From assembly GCA_900752975.1 (NCBI GenBank), contig CAADXH010000043.1, forward strand, positions 1 to 36,324: a stretch of DNA of 36,324 nt, in the 5' to 3' direction. A program made the translations under genes and the position numbers. Under the pieces are notes generated by a model that had not been told where the DNA came from, ran no database searches, and was given only the letters and a program-made list of their open reading frames with translations. Within the stretch, counting starts at the first letter, position 1. Each line of letters starts with the position of its first letter. Source of the DNA: Bacilli bacterium. GTDB lineage: Bacteria > Bacillota_I > Bacilli_A > ML615J-28 > CAG-313. Positions 24,403 through 33,453 of the stretch are shown one piece after another.

Positions 24403-26274
24403 ATGTTAGAATCATTTAGTGCTCAAGCCATTCAAATAATTGAAGAGGCCAAAAAGATAGCTGTAGATTTAGGTAGTGATGTTGTTGGAACGGAACATTT
24501 ATTACTATCAATGTACCAAACTCCAGATTCAATTTGTCGTTTTTTATTACAAGAAAAGAATATAACATATGAAATGTTGTTAGAAACATTAAAGAAAATC
24601 ACAATAATTCACAAGAAAAGTAGTAATGATTTATTATTCACGGATAAATTTCAAGAGATTGTTATTAAAGCTGAGGAACTTGCGGATAGCGTGGATAGCA
24701 ATTACGTATTTGATGAACATTTATTTTATGTGTTACTTAAAGATGACGCATCAGCTGGTACAGAAATACTTAAATCACTGAATTTAAATTTAGAATTTTT
24801 AATACATGATATTGAAGATATCTTCAATTTTTATAAAGATAGTGAATTCAGTAATGAAGAACCATATCCATATTTAATCAATTTGACTAAAAAAGCTATG
24901 ATTCATCCGTTCATTAAAAGAAATAATTATATAGAAAGAATAAATTATATTTTAAATAAAAAGCAGAAAAATAATCCCTTATTAATTGGTAATGCTGGGG
25001 TAGGTAAAACAACAATTGTGGAAGGATTATCACAACTAAGAAATAATGAAATAATTTATCAACTAGATTTAGGGGGAGTTGTAGCAGGAACTAAGTATCG
25101 TGGTGAACTTGAAGAAAAACTACTAAAAGTTATGGAATATATAAAAAGTCAAAAAGCAATTCTTTTTATTGATGAAATTCATAATGTAGTAGGTGCAGGA
25201 TCAAATGAGGGTTCTTTAGATATTGCCAATATCCTAAAGCCATACTTATCAAGAACCGATATTTCAGTTATAGGAGCAACCACATTAGAAGAGTATTACA
25301 AATTTATTGATAAAGATAAAGCATTAATGAGAAGATTTCAAACTGTTTTTATTGATGAACCAACAGAAGATGAAACCAAAACAATTTTGTTAGGCATTAA
25401 AGACAAGTATGAAGAATTCCATCATACTACCTTTAGTAATGATGATATTGATTTAATTATTGATAAATGTTCATTATATTTGCCACAACGTGCTTTTCCA
25501 GATAAAGCTATTGATGTGCTTGATGAGGTAGGTTCTAGGTATCAAGAAAATAGCAAGTTAGTCTCGCCAAAAGAAACAATAATCAATGAAGTTATTCAGG
25601 ATATAACCAATATTCACATTATTAGTTATGAAGAATTAAAACAAATGAAATTGAATTATCAAATATTAAAACCTTATTACTTTAGATTCATGGAGAGGGT
25701 AAAAGTATATCCCAATATTTTTATCGCTTATGTTGATAAAGATTTTGATATTAATGTTCTATTACAAGATTTAAGTAAAGTCTTCAATTTTAAAAAGGAA
25801 ATGTTGCTAGAGATTGATCTAGATAATTATCAAGATAGCACAATGATCAATAATCTATTAGGTTCATCAAAAGGATATGTTGGTTATGAACAAGGGGGAT
25901 TAATATCAGAACATATTATTAAATATCCATTTGGCGTTGTTTATTTTAAAAATTATCATATGGTCCATCATACCATTAAATCAGTACTTGAAAAAATAAT
26001 GCATACGCCTTTTTTCTATGATAATAAAGGTCGTAGAATAAATCTTCAAAACACCATTTTTGTGGTTGATGAACATGATAATACCCACACCATTGGCTTT
26101 AACAAAAAAGAAAAAACAACTGCTGGTAATAAATTAATACTACCTACAATCCATCTTCAAAAAGATAATAGTTGCTATAATAGAATCATGGAAAAATATC
26201 ATCTTAACAAAAACTTAATAATTAGTGACAATCCAAATGAAATAGAAAAAACAATATATGAATCATTATTTTAA
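24403..26274 (+). CDS. ClpC-like AAA+ protein with degenerate second ATPase domain
   Basis: A 623-residue protein, well short of the roughly 810 of ClpC. Residues 1-145 are a double Clp_N repeat (LESFSAQAIQIIEEAKKIA, VGTEHLLLS). D1 looks active: Walker A GNAGVGKT (196-203), pore loop GTKYRGELEEKL, Walker B ILFIDEIH (253-260), Arg finger LMRRFQ. The coiled-coil M domain is missing; about ten residues join DEVGSRYQE to the D2 linker. D2 has lost Walker A (NIFIAYVDKDFD where GPTGVGKT belongs), Walker B acids (VVYFKNYH) and the sensor-2 'RPEFxNRxD' segment. It keeps the pore loop GSSKGYVGYEQGG (487-499) and an IGF triplet (564-566) where ClpC has its ClpP-docking VGF. The frame is intact with a strong AGGAGG, so this is not a decayed gene. 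It could be an adaptor-type or one-ring unfoldase; its function is unproven. Confidence 0.88.
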   Translation: MLESFSAQAIQIIEEAKKIAVDLGSDVVGTEHLLLSMYQTPDSICRFLLQEKNITYEMLLETLKKITIIHKKSSNDLLFTDKFQEIVIKAEELADSVDSNYVFDEHLFYVLLKDDASAGTEILKSLNLNLEFLIHDIEDIFNFYKDSEFSNEEPYPYLINLTKKAMIHPFIKRNNYIERINYILNKKQKNNPLLIGNAGVGKTTIVEGLSQLRNNEIIYQLDLGGVVAGTKYRGELEEKLLKVMEYIKSQKAILFIDEIHNVVGAGSNEGSLDIANILKPYLSRTDISVIGATTLEEYYKFIDKDKALMRRFQTVFIDEPTEDETKTILLGIKDKYEEFHHTTFSNDDIDLIIDKCSLYLPQRAFPDKAIDVLDEVGSRYQENSKLVSPKETIINEVIQDITNIHIISYEELKQMKLNYQILKPYYFRFMERVKVYPNIFIAYVDKDFDINVLLQDLSKVFNFKKEMLLEIDLDNYQDSTMINNLLGSSKGYVGYEQGGLISEHIIKYPFGVVYFKNYHMVHHTIKSVLEKIMHTPFFYDNKGRRINLQNTIFVVDEHDNTHTIGFNKKEKTTAGNKLILPTIHLQKDNSCYNRIMEKYHLNKNLIISDNPNEIEKTIYESLF

Positions 26275-26384
26275 TACGTAACAATTAAAAATGATTTAAT
26301 TATTTGTTAAAATGCAAAAGTGGTGAAAAATGATTAAAAAAGAGTAAAATATATTAGTAATTTATTAACACAAGGACTAAAAAT

Positions 26385-27707
26385 ATGATACCTACAATCG
26401 TTATATCAAGTATTACAATGGTAATTTTAATAACAATGATTATTATTAAGCCATCAATTACTCTTAAAATCAAAAATAAAACTATTACTATTCAAACTTT
26501 TTGGATTATAAGCTTACTAGGTGCTTTAATTTTAATTATTAGTGGTCAAGTTTCCACTAACAGTCTAAAAGAACTAATAAACTTTAATAAACCAATGAAT
26601 CCTTTTAAGATACTAATTCTATTCATATCGATTAGTATCTTGTCAATAATTTTAGAAGAAGCAGGTTTTTTTGAGTTGTGTGCTGTTTACACATTAAAGA
26701 AAGTTAAACATTCACAAAAAAAATTATTTTGTTTGCTATATTTAGTAGTAGCCATTCTCACAATGTTTACATCCAATGATATTATTATTTTAACTTTTAC
26801 CCCATTTATTTGTTATTTTACCAAGAAAAAACGAATAAATCCTATTCCTTATTTGGTTGGTGAGTTTGTTGGCGCGAATACTTTATCTTTAATGTTTATT
26901 ATTGGTAATCCTACTAACATTTATTTAGCTACCTATTATAATATAACTTTCTTTTCATACTTTAAGGTAATGGCTATACCTACGATAATGTTATCATTAA
27001 CTGCTTTTTTCTTGGTGTACTTAGTATTTCATAAAGAATTGTCTAAACCACTTGAGGTAGATAGTGATGATAATTGTAAGGTAAAACACAATAAACAACT
27101 AATTATTGTAGGACTTATTCATTTAATTACTTGTACAATAATGTTAGTGTTATCATCATACCTACATTTTGAAATGTGGTATATATGCCTAGGCTTTGCG
27201 GTATCAATCACAATTTACTTACTGGCTTATGACATTATTAATCATGAAAAGCATGAAATAAAAGTTTATAAAAAAGCACCTTGGAGTTTAGTCCCTTTTG
27301 TTTTATCAATGTTTATCATTGTTTTATCCTTAAAACAATGGGGAGTTTTAAAAAATTTCGCTGTTGCTTTTGATAGTATATCGTCATCTACTCTTATCCA
27401 AACATATGTATATGGAATTAGTTCATATTTGTCATGTAGTCTTATTAATAACATTCCAATGTCTGTAGCTTATGCAAGTATTTTAGAAAATAGTACTGGT
27501 GGTGCAGTAAACTTATACGCGGTAATTATTGGTTCTAACGTTGGAGCTTTGTTAACTCCAGTAGGTGCATTAGCAGGCATTATGTGGTTGAGTCTTTTAA
27601 AGGGGCACAATATTAAATTCAATTTTATAACCTTCATGAAGTATGGAGCGTTAATTTCAATTCCTACTATTTTGGTGGGTATTGGAGCCTTATTATTGTT
27701 TATTTAA
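26385..27707 (+). CDS. ArsB/SLC13-type ion transporter permease
   Basis: A 440-residue integral membrane protein with about 11 hydrophobic helices. Its layout fits the ion transporter superfamily of ArsB, CitMHS and SLC13 carriers, with two inverted halves. Half 1 holds the conserved re-entrant segment 'MFTSNDIIILTFTPF', followed by 'GANTLSLMFIIGNPTNIYLA'. Half 2 holds 'LINNIPMSVAYASIL', then 'VIIGSNVGALLTPVGALAGIMWL'. The SND..TP and NP(T)N motifs recall ArsB and related anion carriers, but no arsR, arsC or arsA lies nearby, so arsenite efflux should not be assumed; a dicarboxylate or other anion is possible. AAGGA precedes the ATG by 8 bases. It is single-gene, with a terminator 2 bases after the stop. 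Confidence 0.85.
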   Translation: MIPTIVISSITMVILITMIIIKPSITLKIKNKTITIQTFWIISLLGALILIISGQVSTNSLKELINFNKPMNPFKILILFISISILSIILEEAGFFELCAVYTLKKVKHSQKKLFCLLYLVVAILTMFTSNDIIILTFTPFICYFTKKKRINPIPYLVGEFVGANTLSLMFIIGNPTNIYLATYYNITFFSYFKVMAIPTIMLSLTAFFLVYLVFHKELSKPLEVDSDDNCKVKHNKQLIIVGLIHLITCTIMLVLSSYLHFEMWYICLGFAVSITIYLLAYDIINHEKHEIKVYKKAPWSLVPFVLSMFIIVLSLKQWGVLKNFAVAFDSISSSTLIQTYVYGISSYLSCSLINNIPMSVAYASILENSTGGAVNLYAVIIGSNVGALLTPVGALAGIMWLSLLKGHNIKFNFITFMKYGALISIPTILVGIGALLLFI

Positions 27708-27708
27708 T

Positions 27709-27748
27709 AAAGGATTATGTAATCTACGGGTTATGTTAATCCTTTTTT
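27709..27748 (+). terminator. Terminator of the ArsB-like transporter
   Basis: The arms AAAGGATTA (27709-27717) and TAATCCTTT (27737-27745) pair perfectly, and the T run extends to 27748. The loop is long and can partly pair. Confidence 0.75.
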
Positions 27749-27800
27749 GTTTTCTCAAAATTAGTTTTTTCTCAATTTTCTTTTATTTTTCTTATATTCA

Positions 27801-27809
27801 TGTTATAAT
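27801..27809 (+). promoter_or_regulatory. Extended -10 promoter of the cdaA operon
   Basis: TGTTATAAT gives a perfect TATAAT with a TGn extension. The -35 region (TTTATT-like) is weak. The T-rich stretch 27750-27795 could act as an UP element. AAAGGTGA, a few bases before the ATG at 27840, is the ribosome binding site. No other promoter is apparent before 35797, so this one may drive five genes. Confidence 0.6.
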
Positions 27810-27839
27810 AAATAGTTAGTATACGTTAAAGGTGATAGT

Positions 27840-30800
27840 ATGAAAAGAATAGGTGAACAAAAATTTTACATAAAATCAAACAATTTACACTTACTAAGTA
27901 TCTTAGATGATAACTATTATATGGAACTTGGAGTAGTGGATTTAACTACTATTGATAAACTTATTAACCATCAAGTTTTAGAGTTATCAAATCTTATATA
28001 TGATGATATCTTAAATACTGGTATTGGTAAGATTACTGATGATAGTGTTAATGATGCTAATTATCAATTAAATTACTTGCTAAGTTTACGTCAAAAAAGG
28101 TCTTCAAATAAGTTCTTTTTAACATGTGGTACAATCATTTATTATGATAACTTAGGAAATCAAAAGTACGCACCAGTTGTACTCATCCCTATTGAAATAG
28201 ATTATCGAAATGGTAAAGTAATTTCTGCTGGTTCACCAATGACTAATCGCTTATTACTAAAAAAACTATCAACTGTTTTACGTGATACTAAAGAAGAACA
28301 AAATCGTTTTATTGATTCTTATAGCAATGTGGTACTTACTAATATTGGCCAAATAGATAAATATATGGAAGCTCTTGGTAATGAAACCAACTATGCTTAT
28401 TCACCTTGCAATTATCTAACAGTATGCAATGTTGAATACTATGATTTTACTTTAAATAACAATTACTTTAATGTTGAACGTTCTGTTTATGAAGTATCTA
28501 GTGAAGATGTAATCAGAGAGTATTTTAAAGAAGTACGTGCTATTTTGCCTACAAATATGGATCAAAAATACGTAATTCTTAAAGCCCTACATGGAGATAA
28601 TTTTACAGTAGATGGTAGACTAGGATCTGGCAAAACATATACAATTTTAAATATTATTGTTGATGGAATCTTTAAAGGTAAAAAAATATTATATGTTGAT
28701 CAAGATTTAGATAATGTCTGGGATCTTGAAAAAAATTTAAAGTTTGTGGGACTTGATTCGTATATATATAACCTAACTAAAAGTCTTAGAGAAATTGAAG
28801 TTCCTAAAATGAGTCTACCAGCTCCAACTGATGTTGAATTTACAGAAGAAGATATTAAGACACTAAATAATTTTGAGAATGAATTGGATAGTAAAGAACA
28901 CGGGTTTCCAATTCGTTATATATTAGAGACTCTAGCGGTACTTAATAATACTCCACATAGTTTTATACCTTTAAAAGTTGAAAAATTAATCCAAAAGTAT
29001 GAAGCATTTGATTTATATGATGATTTAAAGAAAGTGGAAAAAGCTTTTGATATAGTAGTTAACTATGAAAAAAACCTTTGGAAAAACTTAAATATTTCTC
29101 ATAACAATTTTACAATTAATGAAATTAAAGATCGAACTAATCGAATTTACAATATTCACATAAAGCTAAATCAAGAAGTTAAAGTATTTTGTGATCAATA
29201 CTCTATTATGTTTCCTAATAACATTAATGATTTAGATCGACTAGTAGGACACATTGTTAGTTTTAACTCTATAAAACCACTAGCTTCCTGGAAAGATGTA
29301 AATACTAGACAAAATGCTTTGGATGCATTGATGGAAATTCAAAAGCTATCAGATATTAATTACAACAGCATGAACTATTATGATACATATATTAGTCATG
29401 AATATAAAGTAGGTACATGTGAAGACTTATTTAAAGAATTATGTGGTAAATATTACCGCAATACTACCATTAATAGTGATAACATCAAATATTTAGATCG
29501 TTTATTAGATAAAGAGGATTTAAAAAGTTTAATCACAAAATTAAATGACAATCAAGAACACTTAAGTAAATATCAATTTGAAATTAGTCGAAACTTTGAT
29601 GATCCTGACTTTGCTAGAGACATAACTTTTGAGGATTATAAATTTCTTAATGCATTATTCTATTATATCAGCAATAATGTTGCCTATAAACATTGGTGTG
29701 ATTCATTAATATATGACTATAGTAACTTCAAAAAAGTAGGAGAAAAAGCAGAAAAGTTATATAAACAAGCTTGTGATATTAGAAATCAATACTCCCAATA
29801 TGTATTAGTAGATCATCAATTATGCTATGATGAAATCAATGCTTTACTAACTTCAAATGAGTTTAATACTTCAATTAAGAAATCATTTAATAAAACCAAA
29901 GTTAGACAAAAACGAGCAGCAATGACAGATTTGATTAAAAATGTTAAAGATTATCATGCAATTATTAATGAAATCAAATCCTATATTATTGATTCTAACT
30001 ATCGTGGAACAAGAAAAATAGAAGAAATAATTACTTCATATATTAATTTTTATAATTTTTGCGTGGAGTTAACCCCAAAACAAATAACACAGTTTTATAA
30101 GATAGTACCAAGGAATAAAAAAGACTCACGATTAAACTTCGATAATATTCAACACGTACTAAAGAATTTTAAAGAAGAATGTGAACAAGCTGATAAACTA
30201 AGTTTATATTTAGAAGAGTTAAAGATTATTGTAACTGGCACTTTTGGATTTAACAAAAAAAGAGAACTAAAACAGGTTGAAGAATACTTGAAAAAAGTAG
30301 TAAGATGCAAGAATGAAATGCAAAAAATCTTCAAGCAACACCATAAACTTGAAACCAAACAAATTTTAGAGCTAATTCAAATAGATAAACAATTTATTAA
30401 TAATAAACAAGTTCTTGAAGAAAATAGTAGTCGTTATCACCAATTATTAGGTGCCAACTATAAGGGATTTGACACAATCATTAGTGATGTAGTACAAACT
30501 CTTGACCACTTTGATGATTTTATTAAGCGACTAAAAGGGAATGTTTCAATTGAAAAAATGTTTGAAACCGATCAATTAGAAAAATTAATTGATGGTGGTA
30601 TCAATCTCCGCAAATTATGTAGTGAATGGTTTACAGCTTTTAGATCATTTTCATTATGCTTTAAGGGTGGAAACAATATTATTCAAATGAATAATTTCAC
30701 ACAAAATACAACATTACTTACAGAATTTGTAAATACTACTTATCAAATTGAATCAATTTTGTTTATTAATGAAGTTATAAAGAAATGTAAACTTTATGGT

Positions 30801-32120
30801 CTCAATGATTTAATGCAAAAAATAATAATTGCGGCACCAGGACATGAACTAGCTGATTCATATATGCACGTAGTTCTAGAAAAACTATATGAAATAATCA
30901 AAACTAATAAACCAATTCTTTTGGACTTTGATAGTTATGAAAATCTAATTGAAAAATATAACCAATATGAATTAGATTATTGTGCAAAAAATATTATAGC
31001 GCTACAACGTGATAGAGAAAAAATACAAACTTCTAAGTTGGCAAATCTCAAATTTGATGATTATAATCGAATAGTTGAGATTATGTCAAAACATTGTAAT
31101 GTTTTCTTGGCAGATTTAAATATATTTAATAGTAATTTTAGTCTTCAATCTTTTGATTTGGTAATAATTGATGATGGACATTTATCATCAGCTAATAAAT
31201 ATAATCGCATTAGTGAATGTAAACAATGTATAATTTTTGGTGACAAGTCATCACAAAGTTCAATTGTTAATACTTTAATGCAAAGAGTTAGTGAATCCTG
31301 CATTGTACCATACCATAATCGTTATGTTAGAATGAGTTCACGTTTCAATAATATTTGGACTAATAATAATCGTTATATATATAATTACGATACCAAGATT
31401 TTAAGACAAATGGTTAATTCAGTAGAACATTTCGCTATTAAGATAGTAGAATTTTTTGAAAAAAACAAAACCCATATTATTAATGTTTTGGTGGGCCTTG
31501 ATAGCACAAGAAGAAGTGTATATGAAGCTATTATCAATGAATTAGAAAAGATTTATTCAAATGATGAAATTATTAAGATTCTTTGTTATAACATTAGAAT
31601 CATTGATGCGACCACTGAAGGCGCTAGATATGTTAATGATGTAATGATATATTATAATGATTTTATGAATCTTGAACAAAATCAAAAAGAATTAATCTTT
31701 AAAAACTTTGTAGTAGTAAGTAATAATGTTCATATGTATTATGTGGGAACGAAAATAGATGAGCAAAATGAATTAATTTTAAAGAACATTAATAGTGCAA
31801 TAGGAAAAACAATTTCTCATCCTAAAAAACTTGAAGGAGTATCACTACTTCTATTGGAGAGATTAAAGAAAGAAAACTTAAGAGTTAGAGAAGGTTTTGG
31901 ATATTTTGATTTAATCATTGATGAAAAAAATACAGTAGCGATTTTCATAATTGGAAAAGTGAAAAATGAAGAATACTCATTACTTGATGAATATAATTAT
32001 TACTATCATCAATATCAACGTAATGGTTGGATTGTAGAAGTTATATATATGAGTGATTTAGTAGATAACTTTGATAGTATTGTTAAAGAATTGGTAGGAC
32101 TTGCTCAAAATGAAAGATAA
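27840..32120 (+). CDS. Very large SF1 helicase-like protein with degenerate motifs (DUF4011-type architecture)
   Basis: A 1,426-residue soluble protein. The N-terminal region contains YAPVVLIPIEIDYRNGK (about 117-133), like the 'YRAPLLLVPVEL' segment of DUF4011 helicases. Walker A follows, GRLGSGKT (259-266), then GKKILYVDQDLDNVWDLEKNL, equivalent to 'GKRVLFVSEKxAALDVV'. A helical, coiled-coil insert of about 750 residues separates this from the second half. There, FDLVIIDDGH (1105-1114) replaces 'FDLVIxDEAS', IIFGDKSSQSS replaces 'VVVGDPKQLPP', and PYHNRYVRMSSRFNNI matches 'WHYRSRHESLIAFSN'. The Arg-containing motif VI (LNVAxTRAR) is not recognisable. The last 90 residues resemble the nuclease-like C-terminus (GFGYFDLIIDEKN ... 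YYHQYQRNGWIVEVIYMSDL), but lack the Glu-x-Lys core. ATP binding is likely; helicase and nuclease activity are doubtful. First gene of the cdaA operon. Confidence 0.75.
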   Translation: MKRIGEQKFYIKSNNLHLLSILDDNYYMELGVVDLTTIDKLINHQVLELSNLIYDDILNTGIGKITDDSVNDANYQLNYLLSLRQKRSSNKFFLTCGTIIYYDNLGNQKYAPVVLIPIEIDYRNGKVISAGSPMTNRLLLKKLSTVLRDTKEEQNRFIDSYSNVVLTNIGQIDKYMEALGNETNYAYSPCNYLTVCNVEYYDFTLNNNYFNVERSVYEVSSEDVIREYFKEVRAILPTNMDQKYVILKALHGDNFTVDGRLGSGKTYTILNIIVDGIFKGKKILYVDQDLDNVWDLEKNLKFVGLDSYIYNLTKSLREIEVPKMSLPAPTDVEFTEEDIKTLNNFENELDSKEHGFPIRYILETLAVLNNTPHSFIPLKVEKLIQKYEAFDLYDDLKKVEKAFDIVVNYEKNLWKNLNISHNNFTINEIKDRTNRIYNIHIKLNQEVKVFCDQYSIMFPNNINDLDRLVGHIVSFNSIKPLASWKDVNTRQNALDALMEIQKLSDINYNSMNYYDTYISHEYKVGTCEDLFKELCGKYYRNTTINSDNIKYLDRLLDKEDLKSLITKLNDNQEHLSKYQFEISRNFDDPDFARDITFEDYKFLNALFYYISNNVAYKHWCDSLIYDYSNFKKVGEKAEKLYKQACDIRNQYSQYVLVDHQLCYDEINALLTSNEFNTSIKKSFNKTKVRQKRAAMTDLIKNVKDYHAIINEIKSYIIDSNYRGTRKIEEIITSYINFYNFCVELTPKQITQFYKIVPRNKKDSRLNFDNIQHVLKNFKEECEQADKLSLYLEELKIIVTGTFGFNKKRELKQVEEYLKKVVRCKNEMQKIFKQHHKLETKQILELIQIDKQFINNKQVLEENSSRYHQLLGANYKGFDTIISDVVQTLDHFDDFIKRLKGNVSIEKMFETDQLEKLIDGGINLRKLCSEWFTAFRSFSLCFKGGNNIIQMNNFTQNTTLLTEFVNTTYQIESILFINEVIKKCKLYGLNDLMQKIIIAAPGHELADSYMHVVLEKLYEIIKTNKPILLDFDSYENLIEKYNQYELDYCAKNIIALQRDREKIQTSKLANLKFDDYNRIVEIMSKHCNVFLADLNIFNSNFSLQSFDLVIIDDGHLSSANKYNRISECKQCIIFGDKSSQSSIVNTLMQRVSESCIVPYHNRYVRMSSRFNNIWTNNNRYIYNYDTKILRQMVNSVEHFAIKIVEFFEKNKTHIINVLVGLDSTRRSVYEAIINELEKIYSNDEIIKILCYNIRIIDATTEGARYVNDVMIYYNDFMNLEQNQKELIFKNFVVVSNNVHMYYVGTKIDEQNELILKNINSAIGKTISHPKKLEGVSLLLLERLKKENLRVREGFGYFDLIIDEKNTVAIFIIGKVKNEEYSLLDEYNYYYHQYQRNGWIVEVIYMSDLVDNFDSIVKELVGLAQNER

Positions 32121-32658
32121 TAATGTCAATAAAAGAAAAAAAATAAATGAGCTCGCCCAAGAAATCAAAAAAGAAAACCAAAACCTTGCTAAATTAAAAA
32201 CCTCAATTAAGAATGTAGTAAAACTACAAATTGATTTAAATCACCGAATATATAAAGGTCGTACGCTTATGCATTATGCGGTTATTGGCAACAATAGTGG
32301 GGTAATACCACTATTAGCAAAATCAGGTGTTAACGCTAATATTTGTGATGATAACTACAATACACCATTACACTTTGCGGTTGAACACAATGCATATTAT
32401 GCAATCATTGAATTATTAAAAATTGATAATATCGATATAAATGCCTTAGGTGAATTTGATCAAACCCCTTTACATAGAGCTGTAATAGGTGGAAATCTTG
32501 ATATTATTAAATTATTAATTGAAAAGGGAGCTGATCCATTTATGGTAGATGAAAAAAATGAATCGCCCCTAGATTATGCAAAAGATGAAAAAAATCTTGA
32601 TATTGTTAATTACTTAACAAAAATAGAAAAAAATGAAAGGAAGAACAGCCATGAATGA
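32110..32658 (+). CDS. Ankyrin-repeat protein
   Basis: A 182-residue cytosolic protein. About 45 charged residues at the start probably form a helix (KKINELAQEIKKENQNLAKL). Four ankyrin repeats follow: GRTLMHYAVIGNNSG.., YNTPLHFAVEHN.., QTPLHRAVIGGNLDIIKLLI and a terminal SPLDYAKDEKNLDIVNYL. These form a protein-binding surface with no enzymatic role. The start at ATG 32110 overlaps the helicase-like gene by 11 bases, preceded by AGGA; a TTG nine bases earlier is less likely. Its own end overlaps cdaA by 8 bases. The close packing suggests it works with one of these two neighbours, possibly as a scaffold. That partner is inference. Confidence 0.88.
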   Translation: MKDNNVNKRKKINELAQEIKKENQNLAKLKTSIKNVVKLQIDLNHRIYKGRTLMHYAVIGNNSGVIPLLAKSGVNANICDDNYNTPLHFAVEHNAYYAIIELLKIDNIDINALGEFDQTPLHRAVIGGNLDIIKLLIEKGADPFMVDEKNESPLDYAKDEKNLDIVNYLTKIEKNERKNSHE

Positions 32659-33445
32659 AAATATTGTAGATTATGTTACTAATAGTGATCGTTCGGTATT
32701 AGAGTGGGTAAGCTTTGGAATTGATGTTGCTTTCGCTGCTTGTGTTGTCATTGCTTTATTGATACTACTTGCAAAACATATCAAAAAAAGTGCCTTTATT
32801 CCTGGCCTTATAACTTACATTGTTTTATTTGTAGTTGCATATTTACTAGATTTAAAATTAATGAAAATATGTTTATATGGCTCACTAATTTCAATGATTA
32901 TTATGTTAATTGTTTATTATGTTCCAGAAATTAAAAACATTATTACAACAGGAAGTAAATCAAAAGCATCTAAACAGTTCTTATCAAGTGAACAAACTAA
33001 AGAAGAACTTATTAATACCCTTATTAAGACGGTAGATCATTTAAGTTCTCGTCGTGTTGGTGCGATTATTACAATTGAAAAAGAACACACTTTAAATGTG
33101 TACATTGATAAAGCAGTTAAACTTGATGCCTTGGTATCATTTGAACTTCTTGACACTATTTTCCATCCTAATACAGCCCTCCATGATGGTGCCGTTATTA
33201 TTAGAGGAAATCATGTTATGTGTGCAAGTGCTTTCTATCCATCTAGTGATAAAAATGATATACCTCAACAATATGGTTCAAGACACCGTGCAGCAATTGG
33301 TATTAGTGAAGTAACAGATGCTTTTACAATTGTTGTATCAGAGGAAACCGGACAAATTGCGACCACTATTGCAGGTACCATTACTGGTAATGTTTCATTA
33401 GATAGTTTAAGAATGTCATTAGAACAACACATTATTGTACAATAG
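32651..33445 (+). CDS. cdaA: Diadenylate cyclase CdaA (c-di-AMP synthase)
   Basis: A 264-residue membrane enzyme that joins two ATP into cyclic di-AMP, which controls potassium and osmolyte transport and wall integrity. Three membrane helices lie at about residues 22-95, as in CdaA. The DAC domain has LHDGAVIIRG (DGA motif, about 178) and GSRHRAAIGISE (RHR motif, about 211), plus SFELLDTIFHPNT and VVSEETG. Both catalytic motifs are intact. The start at 32651 (MNENIVDYV) has AAAGGA upstream and overlaps the ankyrin gene by the 8 bases ATGAATGA. In Bacillus, cdaA is followed by cdaR and glmM; here neither is present and a different membrane protein follows after 8 bases. Confidence 0.95.
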   Translation: MNENIVDYVTNSDRSVLEWVSFGIDVAFAACVVIALLILLAKHIKKSAFIPGLITYIVLFVVAYLLDLKLMKICLYGSLISMIIMLIVYYVPEIKNIITTGSKSKASKQFLSSEQTKEELINTLIKTVDHLSSRRVGAIITIEKEHTLNVYIDKAVKLDALVSFELLDTIFHPNTALHDGAVIIRGNHVMCASAFYPSSDKNDIPQQYGSRHRAAIGISEVTDAFTIVVSEETGQIATTIAGTITGNVSLDSLRMSLEQHIIVQ

Positions 33446-33453
33446 GTGAAAAT

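Noticed and set aside
26281..26320. AT-rich hairpin after the ClpC-like gene as a terminator
   Set aside because: Stem arms TAACAA/TTGTTA need a 4-base bulge to extend, and no T run follows.
26385..27707. Arsenite resistance operon
   Set aside because: Only a permease of the broad superfamily is present, with no arsR, arsC or arsA neighbours.
27840..33445. Helicase-like, ankyrin and nucleotide cyclase genes as a CBASS-like or helicase-nuclease defence island
   Set aside because: CdaA is the housekeeping membrane diadenylate cyclase, not a CD-NTase. No effector, methylase or mobile element is nearby, the helicase and nuclease motifs are degraded, and the flanks are core genes.
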